Shown here: piece by piece, positions 1-9,204 of the stretch
How positions within the stretch are numbered: position 1 is the first letter of the stretch
Layout: every line of letters starts with the position of its first letter
Source of the DNA: Candidatus Tachikawaea gelatinosa
Lineage (GTDB): Bacteria; Pseudomonadota; Gammaproteobacteria; Enterobacterales; Enterobacteriaceae
Reading direction: 5' to 3'
Assembly (NCBI RefSeq): GCF_000828815.1
Contig: NZ_AP014521.1
Location: 644,440 to 708,439 of the forward strand
Length of the DNA: 64,000 nt
Made by a program: the position numbers and the translations under genes
Notes under the pieces: model-generated
What the model was told of the DNA's origin: nothing
Seen by the model: only the letters and a program-made list of their open reading frames with translations
Databases searched by the model: none

Positions 1-193
1 TTTTGTATAAAAATTATGTATCATTACAAATAATTCTTGCTATTTAAATATAAATTTTTTTGATAAAATTTTTACAAAAACAATAAAGAATTTTTAATTA
101 TTTTAGAGTTTTTGAAAAATTTTATAACAATTTATACTAACAAAAAAAATAAATAAAATTTGATATATAATAATATTTTTCTTAAGGAAAAAA

Positions 194-1483
194 ATGACGA
201 GTATAGAAAAAACAACTAAAAATATTGAACATAATATACAAATAAAAATTAACTATGAAATTTTTAAAGAAAATCTTAAAAAAGAACTTATCAAGCTTTC
301 AAAAAAAGTTCACATCAATGGATTTAGAAAAGGTAAAATACCTCTCAATATAATTGCTCAGCATTATGAAAAAAAAGTTACACAAGAAGTTATTTCAGAC
401 TTAATAAAAAATGATATAGAAAAAATAGCTAAAAAAAATAAATTACATATCATCGAAAATTCACTAGAATATAAAATAATTAATAAAGAAAAAGATAACC
501 TAATTTTTTCTACAATGTTTGAAACATATCCAGAAATTAATTTAATAGACTTAAAAAATATTACAATTGAAAAACCGATCGTTGAAATACAAGAGAAAGA
601 TATTCAAAAAATATTATCTGTAATTAAGGAAAAAAAAAATTTTTGGCAAGACAGTAATCAACCTATAGCAATAGGTGATAGAGTAACTATTAACTACAAA
701 GGTATGCTTGGTAAAAAAGAATTAAGCGACATTAATGTATCTAATTTTATTTTAACAATTGATAAAAAAAAACAACATTCTTTTTTAGAAGCAAATCTAA
801 TTGGTCGTAAAAAACATGAATTAGTGATGATAGATATCACTTTTCCTAAAGACTATAGTATTTCTAAAATTAGAGAAAAAATTGTAACATTTTCTATATT
901 TATTAAAAAAGTAGAAAAGTTTACATTACCTCATTTTACAAAAAACTTTGTTAGAAATTTTGATATAAAAAATCTTGAAAAAGATAAAATTTATTCTGTA
1001 ATAAAAAGTTACATGGAAAAAGAGTTAAAAAAATCAATAAATGATTTTATCATGTTACAAATTAATTCAAAAGTGATACAAAAAAATCAGTTTTTTTTAC
1101 CTAAAACTTTACTACAAGAAGAAATAAAAATATTAAGTTATCAAATAAAAAATTCTCAAAAAGATATAAAAAATATAATACATTTTATTTCTGAAGATAT
1201 AATAAGAAAAGAAGCAAAAAATTATATAAAGAAAAAATTATTTTTTAAAAAAATTATTAACGTTTATGATATTAAGGTCGATGATAAAAAAATTCAAAAT
1301 ATGGTTCAAAGCTTTATTAATTCTCATGAAAAACCGAATCAAGCATTACGTTTTTTACAAAAAAACAACATATTTATACAACATATATATAATATGATTA
1401 TGGAAGAAGAAATAATAAAAAATATTTTGAATAATGTGATTATTAAAGAAAAAAAAGTAACATTTGAAAAATTTATGAACTAA
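194..1483 (+). CDS. tig: Trigger factor, ribosome-associated chaperone
   Basis: Ribosome-bound chaperone that shields nascent chains at the exit tunnel. The 429-residue length is the usual family length. The ribosome-docking signature GFRKGKIP is at residues 43-50, almost identical to the E. coli one. The middle PPIase (FKBP-like) domain begins near residue 155 (GDRVTINYKG), but the stretch that normally carries the GxGxxxPGFE catalytic loop is eroded, so prolyl-isomerase activity is doubtful while docking and chaperone parts remain. An AAGGA Shine-Dalgarno sits 7-8 bases before the ATG. It is first in a tig-clpP-clpX-lon series in the E. coli order, each gene with its own leader of 100-180 bases. 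Confidence 0.96.
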   Translation: MTSIEKTTKNIEHNIQIKINYEIFKENLKKELIKLSKKVHINGFRKGKIPLNIIAQHYEKKVTQEVISDLIKNDIEKIAKKNKLHIIENSLEYKIINKEKDNLIFSTMFETYPEINLIDLKNITIEKPIVEIQEKDIQKILSVIKEKKNFWQDSNQPIAIGDRVTINYKGMLGKKELSDINVSNFILTIDKKKQHSFLEANLIGRKKHELVMIDITFPKDYSISKIREKIVTFSIFIKKVEKFTLPHFTKNFVRNFDIKNLEKDKIYSVIKSYMEKELKKSINDFIMLQINSKVIQKNQFFLPKTLLQEEIKILSYQIKNSQKDIKNIIHFISEDIIRKEAKNYIKKKLFFKKIINVYDIKVDDKKIQNMVQSFINSHEKPNQALRFLQKNNIFIQHIYNMIMEEEIIKNILNNVIIKEKKVTFEKFMN

Positions 1484-1638
1484 AATAACTTTACGTATAT
1501 ATTTATATATTTTTTACTTTTTTAAAAATAGCTTAATTTTTAAAACAAAAAACAAATTTAAACTATATAAAATAGTAAAAAAATAAATTATTCATTAATT
1601 AAACGACAAACATTTTATGTTTTATCTAGGATAGAATA

Positions 1639-2259
1639 ATGAAGTTTAATAAAGAGAAATCTTTTATTTATAATATGGGATTAGTTCCGATTGTAATAGA
1701 AAAAACACATTATGGTGAACGTGCTTATGATATTTATTCGCGACTTCTTAAGGAAAGAATAATATTTTTAACAGGCGCAATAGAAGATAATATGGCAAAT
1801 TTAATTGTAGCACAGATATTATTTTTAGAAGCAGATAATCCTGAAAAAGATATTTATTTATATATAAATTCACCAGGAGGAGTAATTACTGCTGGTATGT
1901 CTATTTATGATACAATTCAGTTTATTAAACCCGATGTAAGTACTATATGTATAGGTCAGGCATGTTCTATGGGTGCTTTTTTATTAGCTGTAGGAAAAAA
2001 AGGAAAACGTTTTTGTTTGCCTAATGCAAGAGTTATGATTCATCAACCGATGGGTGAATATCATGGACAGGCAACAGATATTGAAATTCATGCTAAAGAA
2101 ATTTTAAATGTAAAAAAACGCATGAATATATTAATGTCAAAACATACTGGAAAAAGTTTAGAAGAAATTCAAAAGGACACTGAAAGAGATTGCTTTTTAT
2201 CTGCAGAAGAAGCATTGCAATATGGCTTAATAGATTCGATCCTAAAAAATCGTAAATAA
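1639..2259 (+). CDS. clpP: ATP-dependent Clp protease proteolytic subunit ClpP
   Basis: Serine peptidase that forms the double-heptamer barrel used by ClpX (and ClpA where present). The catalytic triad is visible: Ser110 in GQACSMGAF, His135 in MIHQPMGE and Asp184 in [11 protein letters not shown]. The 206 residues match the family length. The start is preceded by CTAGGATAG, a weak Shine-Dalgarno. It lies between tig and clpX as in E. coli, so the ClpXP pair is intact. The gene is highly conserved and shows no sign of decay. Confidence 0.98.
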   Translation: MKFNKEKSFIYNMGLVPIVIEKTHYGERAYDIYSRLLKERIIFLTGAIEDNMANLIVAQILFLEADNPEKDIYLYINSPGGVITAGMSIYDTIQFIKPDVSTICIGQACSMGAFLLAVGKKGKRFCLPNARVMIHQPMGEYHGQATDIEIHAKEILNVKKRMNILMSKHTGKSLEEIQKDTERDCFLSAEEALQYGLIDSILKNRK

Positions 2260-2362
2260 AATTATATGCTATTTTTTATAATTAAATAAAATGACAAAAA
2301 ATATAAAAAATTTTGATATTCTTATTTACCAATAATTTCTATTTAGAGAAAAAGGTAAAAAA

Positions 2363-3655
2363 ATGACGGAAGATAGTAAAAACGATTCTGAAAAGTTATT
2401 ACATTGTTCTTTCTGTAATAAAAGTCAAGATGAAATAAAAAAATTTATTGCAGGATTATCTGCTTATATTTGTTATAATTGCATTAGTCTGTGTTATAAA
2501 ATTATATCTGAAGATACTAAAACAGTTACAAAAAAAGTTAAAAAAGAAAAAAAAGAAGAAAAAAAAATATTTTTAACACCTAAAAAAATTTATTCTAACC
2601 TAGATGATTATGTTATAGGGCAAGAAAAAGCTAAAAAGGTTTTAGCAGTTGCTGTCTATAATCATTATAAACGTATAAATAACGATATTAAAGATGATGT
2701 AGAAATTGGTAAAAGTAATATATTACTAATTGGACCAACTGGTAGTGGTAAAACTCTACTAGCTGAAACATTAGCACGTCATTTGGAAATTCCTTTTACA
2801 ATAGCAGATGCTACTACTTTAACAGAAGCAGGATATGTTGGTGAAGACGTAGAAAATATTATTCATAAACTTTTACAAAAATGTGAGTATGATGTTAAAA
2901 AAGCACAAAAAGGTATTATTTATATTGATGAAATTGATAAAATTTCAAGAAAATTGGATAATCCATCAATTACTAGAGACGTCTCAGGAGAAGGGGTACA
3001 ACAAGCTTTATTGAAATTGATTGAAGGAACTGTTGCAGCTATACCCCCACAAGGAGGGAGAAAACATCCCCAGCAAGAATTTTTATATGTAGATACTTCT
3101 AAAATATTATTTATTTGTGGTGGATCATTTGATGGATTAGAAAAATTAATTGAAAAGCGTATAGAAAGTAGCTCAACAATAGGTTTTGGAGCAAAAATAA
3201 AAACTATTAAATCAAAAAAATTTAAAGAAAAAGAATTGCTTACTCAAGTAGAACCTGAAGATTTAATAAAATTTGGTTTAATTCCAGAATTTGTAGGAAG
3301 GTTACCAATAGTTGCAACTTTAAATGAATTAAATGAAAAATCGCTCATAAAAATTTTATGTAAACCAAAAAATGCGTTAACAAAACAATATAAAAAACTT
3401 TTTCAATTTGAAGGAATAGAACTAGAATTTCTTGAAGAAGCATTGATTTTTATTGCTAAAAAAGCAATACTGCGTAATACTGGAGCTCGTGGTTTACGAT
3501 CTATTATAGAAATAGCTTTACTTGAAACCATGTATAAAATTCCTTCTATAAAAGGAATTAAAAAAATAGTTATAGATAAATCTGTTATTCAAAAAAATTC
3601 TGAGCCAGAATTAATCTATAATCATGAAAGAAACAAAAATTTTCCAACAAATTGA
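2363..3655 (+). CDS. clpX: ClpX ATPase, substrate-recognition subunit of ClpXP
   Basis: AAA+ unfoldase that recognises tagged proteins and feeds them to ClpP. The N-terminal zinc-binding domain has four cysteines (C15, C18, C37, C40). Walker A is GPTGSGKT at residues 124-131 and Walker B is IYIDEIDKI. The sensor and GARGLR motif near the C terminus are present. Length is 430 residues against about 424 in E. coli. A lysine/glutamate-rich linker (about residues 55-70) is longer than usual. It follows clpP after about 100 bases and ends just before a strong Shine-Dalgarno-like sequence that has no ATG behind it (see the small ORF at 3674). Confidence 0.98.
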   Translation: MTEDSKNDSEKLLHCSFCNKSQDEIKKFIAGLSAYICYNCISLCYKIISEDTKTVTKKVKKEKKEEKKIFLTPKKIYSNLDDYVIGQEKAKKVLAVAVYNHYKRINNDIKDDVEIGKSNILLIGPTGSGKTLLAETLARHLEIPFTIADATTLTEAGYVGEDVENIIHKLLQKCEYDVKKAQKGIIYIDEIDKISRKLDNPSITRDVSGEGVQQALLKLIEGTVAAIPPQGGRKHPQQEFLYVDTSKILFICGGSFDGLEKLIEKRIESSSTIGFGAKIKTIKSKKFKEKELLTQVEPEDLIKFGLIPEFVGRLPIVATLNELNEKSLIKILCKPKNALTKQYKKLFQFEGIELEFLEEALIFIAKKAILRNTGARGLRSIIEIALLETMYKIPSIKGIKKIVIDKSVIQKNSEPELIYNHERNKNFPTN

Positions 3656-3673
3656 TCTTAAAAGGAGGAAAAA

Positions 3674-3841
3674 CTGTTTCATCTTCTATTTATCACATCT
3701 TTAGTATTAAATTTAATCTTATTATTTAATGCTTCCTTTATTCATAATAATACCTATGAGCTGAATTGCATATTTTTCTCATTATGCAGTGATGATCTAG
3801 AAAAAATACACTACCTACTATATGGGGAGAAAATCTTATGA
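3674..3841 (+). CDS. Possible small leader ORF overlapping the lon start
   Basis: A 55-codon open frame fills the whole clpX-lon gap. It begins with CTG at 3674, five bases after a strong AAGGAGGA ribosome-binding site (3662-3669) that otherwise serves nothing. It ends with a TGA overlapping the lon ATG (ATGA, 3838-3841), the usual geometry of translational coupling. The first 20 residues would be hydrophobic and membrane-like and the remainder polar. The CTG start is unusual, I recognise no homologue, and the frame could be open by chance, so this is only a candidate. Confidence 0.25.
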   Translation: MFHLLFITSLVLNLILLFNASFIHNNTYELNCIFFSLCSDDLEKIHYLLYGEKIL

Positions 3842-6228
3842 ATCCTACTGATCATTCTAAGTGGATTAAAATTCCCGTCTTACCGTTGCGTGACGTAGTG
3901 GTATATCCTCATATGGTAATTCCGTTATTTGTTGGCCGAGAAAAATCAGTAAAATGTCTTGAATTTGCTATGAAACATGAAAAAAAAATCATGTTAGTTG
4001 CACAAAAAGATGCATCAACGGATGACCCTAATATTAATGATCTTTTTTTTATTGGTACCATTGCCTCAATTTTACAAATGTTGAAATTGCCCGATGGAAC
4101 AATAAAAATATTAGTTGAAGGATTACAACGTGCACGTGTTATAAATTTGATAGAAGAAAATTGTTTTATTGCAAAAGTTGAATTAATATCAATGTTTACG
4201 ATAGAAAAAAAAGAAGAAAAAGTATTAATTCGTACTGCAATTAATCAATTCGAAAACTACATTAAACTAAATAAAAAAATTCCTTCTGAAATATTAACTG
4301 CACTAAATAACATAGAAAATGCTGAACATATAGCAGATACTATTGCTGCTAATATTCCTTTAAAATTATCTGATAAACAATTAGCATTAGAAATGCTTAA
4401 TACCAAAGAAATTTTTGAATATCTTATTGCTATGATGGAAGCGGAAATTGATTTATTACAAGTAGAAAAAAACATTCGTAATCGTGTCAAAAAACAAATG
4501 GAAAAAAGTCAACGAGAATATTACTTAAACGAACAAATGAAAGCTATTCAAAAAGAATTAGGAGAAATAGAGGATTTTCCAGATGAATATGAAGCTTTAA
4601 AAAGAAAAATAGACAAAGCTAACATGCCAAAGGAAACAAAAGAAAAAGTAGATTCAGAATTACAAAAATTACGCATGATGTCTCCTATGTCTGCTGAAGC
4701 AACAGTTGTGAGAAGTTATATTGACTGGATTATTCAAGTACCTTGGAGTAAAAGAAGTAAAATAAGAAAAGCTTTAAATACAGCTCAAAATATGTTAGAT
4801 GATGATCACTATGGACTAGATCGTGTAAAAGAAAGAATTATGGAATATCTTGCTGTACAAAGTCGTGTTAACAAAATAAAAGGTCCAATTTTATGTTTAG
4901 TAGGACCACCAGGAGTAGGAAAAACTTCATTAGGACAATCTATTGCTAAAGCAACAGGAAGAAAATATGTTCGTATGGCATTAGGTGGAATAAGAGATGA
5001 AGCAGAAATTAGAGGACATCGTAGAACTTATATTGGATCCATGCCTGGAAAAATTATTCAAAAAATAGCAAAAGTTGGAGTAAAAAATCCTCTATTTTTG
5101 CTTGATGAAATAGATAAAATGTCTTCTGATATGAGAGGCGATCCAGCTTCAGCATTATTAGAAGTCCTTGATCCAGAACAAAATGCAACATTTAATGATC
5201 ATTATCTTGAATTAGATTATGATTTATCTGATATTATGTTTGTTGCAACATCGAATTCTATGGATATTCCTTCTCCTTTATTAGATCGTATGGAAGTGAT
5301 TCGTTTATCTGGATATACTGAAGAAGAAAAATTAAACATTTCTAAAAAACACCTAATTCCTAAACAAATAAAAAGAAATGCTTTAAATAACAACGAAATC
5401 AATATTGATGATACTGCTATCATTGATATTATTCGTTATTATACTCGTGAAGCAGGAGTAAGAAATTTAGAACGTGAATTATCAAAAATTTGTAGAAAAG
5501 TTGTAAAATCTATTGTAATTGACAAACTTAAAGAATCTGCCAATATCACCAAAAAAAATTTAAAAAAATATCTTGGAATTAAAAATTATAGATATGATCG
5601 TAAAGCAGAAAAAAACAATATTGGACAAGTTACAGCTCTTGCATGGACTGAATGTGGAGGTGATTTGTTAACAATTGAAAGTGCTTATGTAGCTGGAAAA
5701 GGTAAGTTAATTTATACTGGTTCTTTAGGTGAAGTAATGAAAGAATCTATTCAAGCTGCGTTAACAGTTGTAAGATCAAGATCAAATATATTAAACATAA
5801 ATAGTAATTTTTATGAAAAAATTGATATACATGTACATGTTCCAGAAGGAGCAACTCCAAAAGATGGACCTAGTGCTGGTATAGCAATGTGTACTGCTTT
5901 AATTTCTTGTTTAACTAATAATCCTGTACGCTCTGAAATAGCCATGACAGGTGAAATTACTTTAAGAGGTGAAATATTATCAATTGGAGGATTAAAAGAA
6001 AAATTACTTGCTGCTCATAGAGGTGGTATAAAAACAGTTATTATTCCCTATGAGAACAAACATGATTTGGAAGAAATTCCTTTAAATATTATTGGTAAAC
6101 TAAACATTTGTCTTGTAAAACATATTGAAGAAGTATTTAGTTTATCTTTAGAAAAAGCTCCTTTTTCTTCTTCCAGAAATAATTGGAAAGGATCTATTAG
6201 TCAATCTACTGAAAAACTAATTCAATAA
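3838..6228 (+). CDS. lon: ATP-dependent protease La (Lon)
   Basis: Homohexameric AAA+ serine protease that degrades misfolded and regulatory proteins in the cytoplasm. Order of domains: N-terminal substrate domain, coiled coil (about 190-270), AAA+ module with Walker A GPPGVGKT at 356-363, and the C-terminal protease domain. The catalytic dyad is Ser679 (KDGPSAGI) and Lys722 (GGLKEKLLAAHRGG), exactly at E. coli numbering. At 796 residues it has about 12 extra residues at the C terminus. A GGGGAG Shine-Dalgarno precedes the ATG. It sits between clpX and hupB as in E. coli. Confidence 0.98.
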   Translation: MNPTDHSKWIKIPVLPLRDVVVYPHMVIPLFVGREKSVKCLEFAMKHEKKIMLVAQKDASTDDPNINDLFFIGTIASILQMLKLPDGTIKILVEGLQRARVINLIEENCFIAKVELISMFTIEKKEEKVLIRTAINQFENYIKLNKKIPSEILTALNNIENAEHIADTIAANIPLKLSDKQLALEMLNTKEIFEYLIAMMEAEIDLLQVEKNIRNRVKKQMEKSQREYYLNEQMKAIQKELGEIEDFPDEYEALKRKIDKANMPKETKEKVDSELQKLRMMSPMSAEATVVRSYIDWIIQVPWSKRSKIRKALNTAQNMLDDDHYGLDRVKERIMEYLAVQSRVNKIKGPILCLVGPPGVGKTSLGQSIAKATGRKYVRMALGGIRDEAEIRGHRRTYIGSMPGKIIQKIAKVGVKNPLFLLDEIDKMSSDMRGDPASALLEVLDPEQNATFNDHYLELDYDLSDIMFVATSNSMDIPSPLLDRMEVIRLSGYTEEEKLNISKKHLIPKQIKRNALNNNEINIDDTAIIDIIRYYTREAGVRNLERELSKICRKVVKSIVIDKLKESANITKKNLKKYLGIKNYRYDRKAEKNNIGQVTALAWTECGGDLLTIESAYVAGKGKLIYTGSLGEVMKESIQAALTVVRSRSNILNINSNFYEKIDIHVHVPEGATPKDGPSAGIAMCTALISCLTNNPVRSEIAMTGEITLRGEILSIGGLKEKLLAAHRGGIKTVIIPYENKHDLEEIPLNIIGKLNICLVKHIEEVFSLSLEKAPFSSSRNNWKGSISQSTEKLIQ

Positions 6229-6410
6229 ATGGATAATATAACTAGAAATATGTCAATTATTTATTTTTGTTTTATGCTATATAATAATATTTTTAATTGT
6301 ATAAAAATAATTTTTTAATACATTAACATTATTTTTTATTTTTTAATATATCTAACAAGAAAAACGTTATTATAGTTATAATATTAATATTTATTAAGGA
6401 GATAAATGGA

Positions 6411-6686
6411 GTGAATAAATCACAGTTAATAGAAAAAATTGCTATAGATGCTGATATTTCAAAAGTAACAGCAGGACGTGTTTTAAATGCATTTATGGGT
6501 TCAGTTTCTAACGCATTAAGAGCTGGTGAAGAAGTTACTTTAATTGGATTTGGTACTTTCTCTGTACGTAAAAGAGCTGCTAGAATTGGAAGAAATCCTC
6601 AAACAGGCAAAGAAATTACAATTCCTGCTGCAAAATTTCCAGGATTTCGTCCAGGAAAAATATTAAAAAAAGTTATTAATGAATAA
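6411..6686 (+). CDS. hupB: DNA-binding protein HU-beta
   Basis: Small histone-like protein that bends and compacts DNA. The protein has 91 residues with the HU signature [21 protein letters not shown] and the DNA-binding arm with its conserved proline. The start is GTG followed by AATAAATC, the same non-ATG start as E. coli hupB, with AAGGAG upstream. The position directly downstream of lon identifies hupB rather than hupA. ppiD, which follows hupB in E. coli, is missing, and the next element is the 4.5S RNA. If no hupA exists elsewhere, this would be the only HU, as a homodimer. Confidence 0.93.
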   Translation: MNKSQLIEKIAIDADISKVTAGRVLNAFMGSVSNALRAGEEVTLIGFGTFSVRKRAARIGRNPQTGKEITIPAAKFPGFRPGKILKKVINE

Positions 6687-6780
6687 AATAGATAATAAAT
6701 ATATTAAAAAAAATTTAATTATATTAACAAAATATGTTACAATATCAAAAATATGCTCTGGTTTTTGACTAGCATATAAA

Positions 6781-6884
6781 ATCTGTTAGTCATATCACGA
6801 TATATATCTATGAACCCGGTCAGGTCTGGAAAGAAGCATCCGTAATAGAATAATATATATGCTGAAATCTGACTAACAGATCAT
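6781..6884 (+). ncRNA. ffs: 4.5S RNA of the signal recognition particle
   Basis: The conserved SRP core is present: GGTCAGGTCTGGAAAGAAGCA at about 6818-6838, with the GGAA tetraloop at 6828-6831 that binds Ffh. The ends pair perfectly over 12 bases (ATCTGTTAGTCA at 6781-6792 with TGACTAACAGAT at 6870-6881), giving the expected single long hairpin of about 100 nt. The base pair closing the tetraloop is U-A rather than the C-G of E. coli. The exact ends are inferred from the terminal helix. It lies just upstream of apt-dnaX, in the same genomic neighbourhood as in E. coli. Confidence 0.95.
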
Positions 6885-6913
6885 TTTTAAAAAATTATAA
6901 TGTGCATTAAAAA

Positions 6914-7453
6914 ATGGAAAAAAAAACAATTCTTTTAATCAAAAAATTGATTAAAAACGTTCCAAATTTTCCCAAACCTGGAATTATATTTCGTGATATT
7001 AGCAATATCTTAGATAATCCTCAAATTTATTCTCAAATAATTTTATGTATATCTAATCATTATTATGATAAAAAAATAACTAAAATTGCAGGAATAGAAG
7101 CTCGAGGTTTTTTGTTTGGTGCACCTGTTGCTTTAAATTTAGGTATTGGTTTTGTTCCAATACGTAAGCCAAATAAGCTACCTAGAGCAAAATATAGCGA
7201 AAAATATAATATGGAATATTCTTCAAATTCTTTAGAAATACACAAAGATGCTATTTCTTCTGTAGATAAAGTTTTAATTATTGATGATATTTTAGCTACT
7301 GGATCAACTGTCAGTGCTGCGGTTAAATTAATCAGAAAAACAGGAAAAGTAAACGATGCAGCATTTTTAATGAGTTTACATTTTCTAAAAGCGGATAAAA
7401 AACTAGAAAAAATTAATATTAATTGTTTTAATATAATAAAAATAACAAAATAG
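6914..7453 (+). CDS. apt: Adenine phosphoribosyltransferase
   Basis: Salvages adenine: adenine + PRPP gives AMP + pyrophosphate. The PRPP-binding signature is clear (VLIIDDILATGSTVSAA, near residues 118-134), and the early FRDISNIL segment and the EARGFLFG loop are present. It has 179 residues against 183 in E. coli. It directly precedes dnaX, as in E. coli. Retention implies that the cell salvages adenine from host or recycled sources in addition to using purB. The C-terminal 20 residues are divergent. Confidence 0.95.
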   Translation: MEKKTILLIKKLIKNVPNFPKPGIIFRDISNILDNPQIYSQIILCISNHYYDKKITKIAGIEARGFLFGAPVALNLGIGFVPIRKPNKLPRAKYSEKYNMEYSSNSLEIHKDAISSVDKVLIIDDILATGSTVSAAVKLIRKTGKVNDAAFLMSLHFLKADKKLEKININCFNIIKITK

Positions 7454-7499
7454 TAAGTTTTTTGTAAACTTTTATAAAAATATGATATAAAACATAAAA

Positions 7500-8618
7500 A
7501 TGATTTATCAAGTATTAGCTAGAAAATATAGACCTCAAACATTTTCGGAAATAAATGGACAAACACATATAATAACAGCATTGAAGAATGCATTATCATT
7601 AAATCGACTACATCATGCATATCTTTTTTCTGGTACTCGAGGAATTGGAAAGACTACAATAGCTAGAGTTTTAGCAAAAGGATTAAATTGTAAAAAAAAA
7701 ATTACTGATAATCCGTGTAGAAAGTGTCAACATTGTTTAGATATCGAAAATGGTACAAGTATTGATTTAATAGAAATTGATGCTGCATCGCAAAGTAAAG
7801 TAGAAGATATTAGAAATGTTTTAGACAACATACAATATTACCCTTTACATTGTCGTTTTAAAATCTATCTTATAGATGAAGTACATATGCTTTCTCGGTA
7901 TAGTTTTAATGCTTTATTAAAAACTTTAGAAGAACCTCCTAATCATGTTAAATTTATATTAGCAACAACGGATCCTAATAAATTACCTACAACAATTATA
8001 TCACGATGCTTACATTTTTATTTACAAAAATTAACTATTAATGAGATTACAAAAAAGTTACAAGATATTGTAAATAAAGAAAAAATTAAAACTGAACTTA
8101 ACTCATTAACATTAATTGCTAAATCATCTGATGGTAGCATGAGAGATGCTTTAAGTTTAACTGATCAAGCTATAGCTTTAGGTAATGGAAAAATAAATTT
8201 TATAGATTTAAAATATATTTTAGGGATTATTGATGAAAAATATTCTTTGTTAATATTTGAATCTTTGGTTAAAGGTAATATTAAAAAAATTATGTGTTTA
8301 TTAGATGATATTGAAAAAAATGGTCAGTTATGCGAAAACTTATTAATTGAGATTTTATCTTGGATACATCATATTGCTATTTTACAAATTTTACCTGATA
8401 GTCTTCCAGAAGAAAAAAAAAAATATTTAGATATATTAAATAATTTAGCTATTTCTGTTTCACCTAGTGATATTCAATTATATTATCAAATATTTTTATT
8501 AGGGAGAAAAGATTTTTACTACGCTCCTTGCAATAGAACAGGAATAGAAATGATAATTTTGAAAGCCATTGCTTTTCATCCAAAAGTTACAGAATCTTAT
8601 AAAACCATTCAAAGTTAA
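7500..8618 (+). CDS. dnaX: DNA polymerase III clamp-loader subunit, gamma-length only
   Basis: Clamp-loader ATPase that opens the beta clamp. Walker A is GTRGIGKTT (45-53), the zinc knuckle is C64/C73/C76/C79, and the DEVHML Walker B and the sensor region SRC are present. The product has 372 residues and stops just after the conserved LKAIAFHP segment that closes domain III. E. coli tau is 643 residues and gamma 431. The tau-specific domains IV-V, which bind DnaB and the polymerase alpha subunit, are absent from the gene itself, so no frameshifting is needed to make a short form. Confidence 0.96.
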   Translation: MIYQVLARKYRPQTFSEINGQTHIITALKNALSLNRLHHAYLFSGTRGIGKTTIARVLAKGLNCKKKITDNPCRKCQHCLDIENGTSIDLIEIDAASQSKVEDIRNVLDNIQYYPLHCRFKIYLIDEVHMLSRYSFNALLKTLEEPPNHVKFILATTDPNKLPTTIISRCLHFYLQKLTINEITKKLQDIVNKEKIKTELNSLTLIAKSSDGSMRDALSLTDQAIALGNGKINFIDLKYILGIIDEKYSLLIFESLVKGNIKKIMCLLDDIEKNGQLCENLLIEILSWIHHIAILQILPDSLPEEKKKYLDILNNLAISVSPSDIQLYYQIFLLGRKDFYYAPCNRTGIEMIILKAIAFHPKVTESYKTIQS

Positions 8619-8741
8619 TATTAGTTAAAACAAGCTATATTTAATTTTTTCTTTAAGATTACCATGCTACAAATTTATTAAAAAATATTTTTATTGATTA
8701 TTATCTAGTAAAATATAATTATTAAAATAAGCGAGAAAAAT

Positions 8742-9077
8742 ATGTTTAACAAAGGTGGAATAAACAATTTAGTAAAACAAGCTCAACAAATGCAAGATAA
8801 GATGTCTAAAATACAAGAAGAAATTAATTTATTGAAAGTAACTGGAGAATCTGGTGCAGGTTTAGTAAAAGTTACTCTTAATGGTGCTTATAATTGCCAA
8901 AATGTTCAAATTGATTCTGATTTGTTAAAAAACAATTCTGATAAAGAAATTTTAGAAGACTTAATCGCTGCAGCTTTTAATGATGCCGCAAGACGAATTG
9001 AAGAAGTTCAAAAAGAAAAAATGTCATCTGTCTCTTCTAATTTAAATTTACCTTCAGGATTTAACATGCCATTTTAA
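8742..9077 (+). CDS. ybaB: YbaB/EbfC family nucleoid-associated protein
   Basis: Small DNA-binding protein of the YbaB/EbfC family (111 residues, E. coli 109). It has an N-terminal coiled-coil helix with a [12 protein letters not shown] segment, the central GLVKVTLNG strand motif, and the C-terminal LPSGFNMPF tail typical of enterobacterial members. It follows dnaX as in E. coli; recR, normally next, is missing. Exact cellular role in this organism is unknown. Confidence 0.95.
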   Translation: MFNKGGINNLVKQAQQMQDKMSKIQEEINLLKVTGESGAGLVKVTLNGAYNCQNVQIDSDLLKNNSDKEILEDLIAAAFNDAARRIEEVQKEKMSSVSSNLNLPSGFNMPF

Positions 9078-9134
9078 AAAAATCTTATATATGTATAATA
9101 ACAAAAATTTATTTTTAATAAAAAAAGATATTCT

Positions 9135-9162
9135 CTTGAATTTTTTATTTCAGTCCCCATTT
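9135..9162 (+). promoter_or_regulatory. Sigma-32 (heat-shock) promoter of htpG
   Basis: CTTGAAT (9135-9141), 13-base spacer, CCCCATTT (9155-9162). This is close to the enterobacterial sigma-32 consensus CTTGAAA-N11-16-CCCCATnT and stands out because runs of C are very rare in this sequence. It is 43 bases upstream of the htpG start. It implies a functional RpoH, which is not in this window. Confidence 0.8.
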
Positions 9163-9204
9163 CTTTCTGGAATTTGAAAATAAATATTTAGGATATAAAA
9201 TTCT

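Noticed and set aside
3761..3785. Sigma-32 promoter for lon
   Set aside because: CTGAAT and CTCATTAT can be aligned with the consensus, but the match is too weak in AT-rich DNA to report as a feature.
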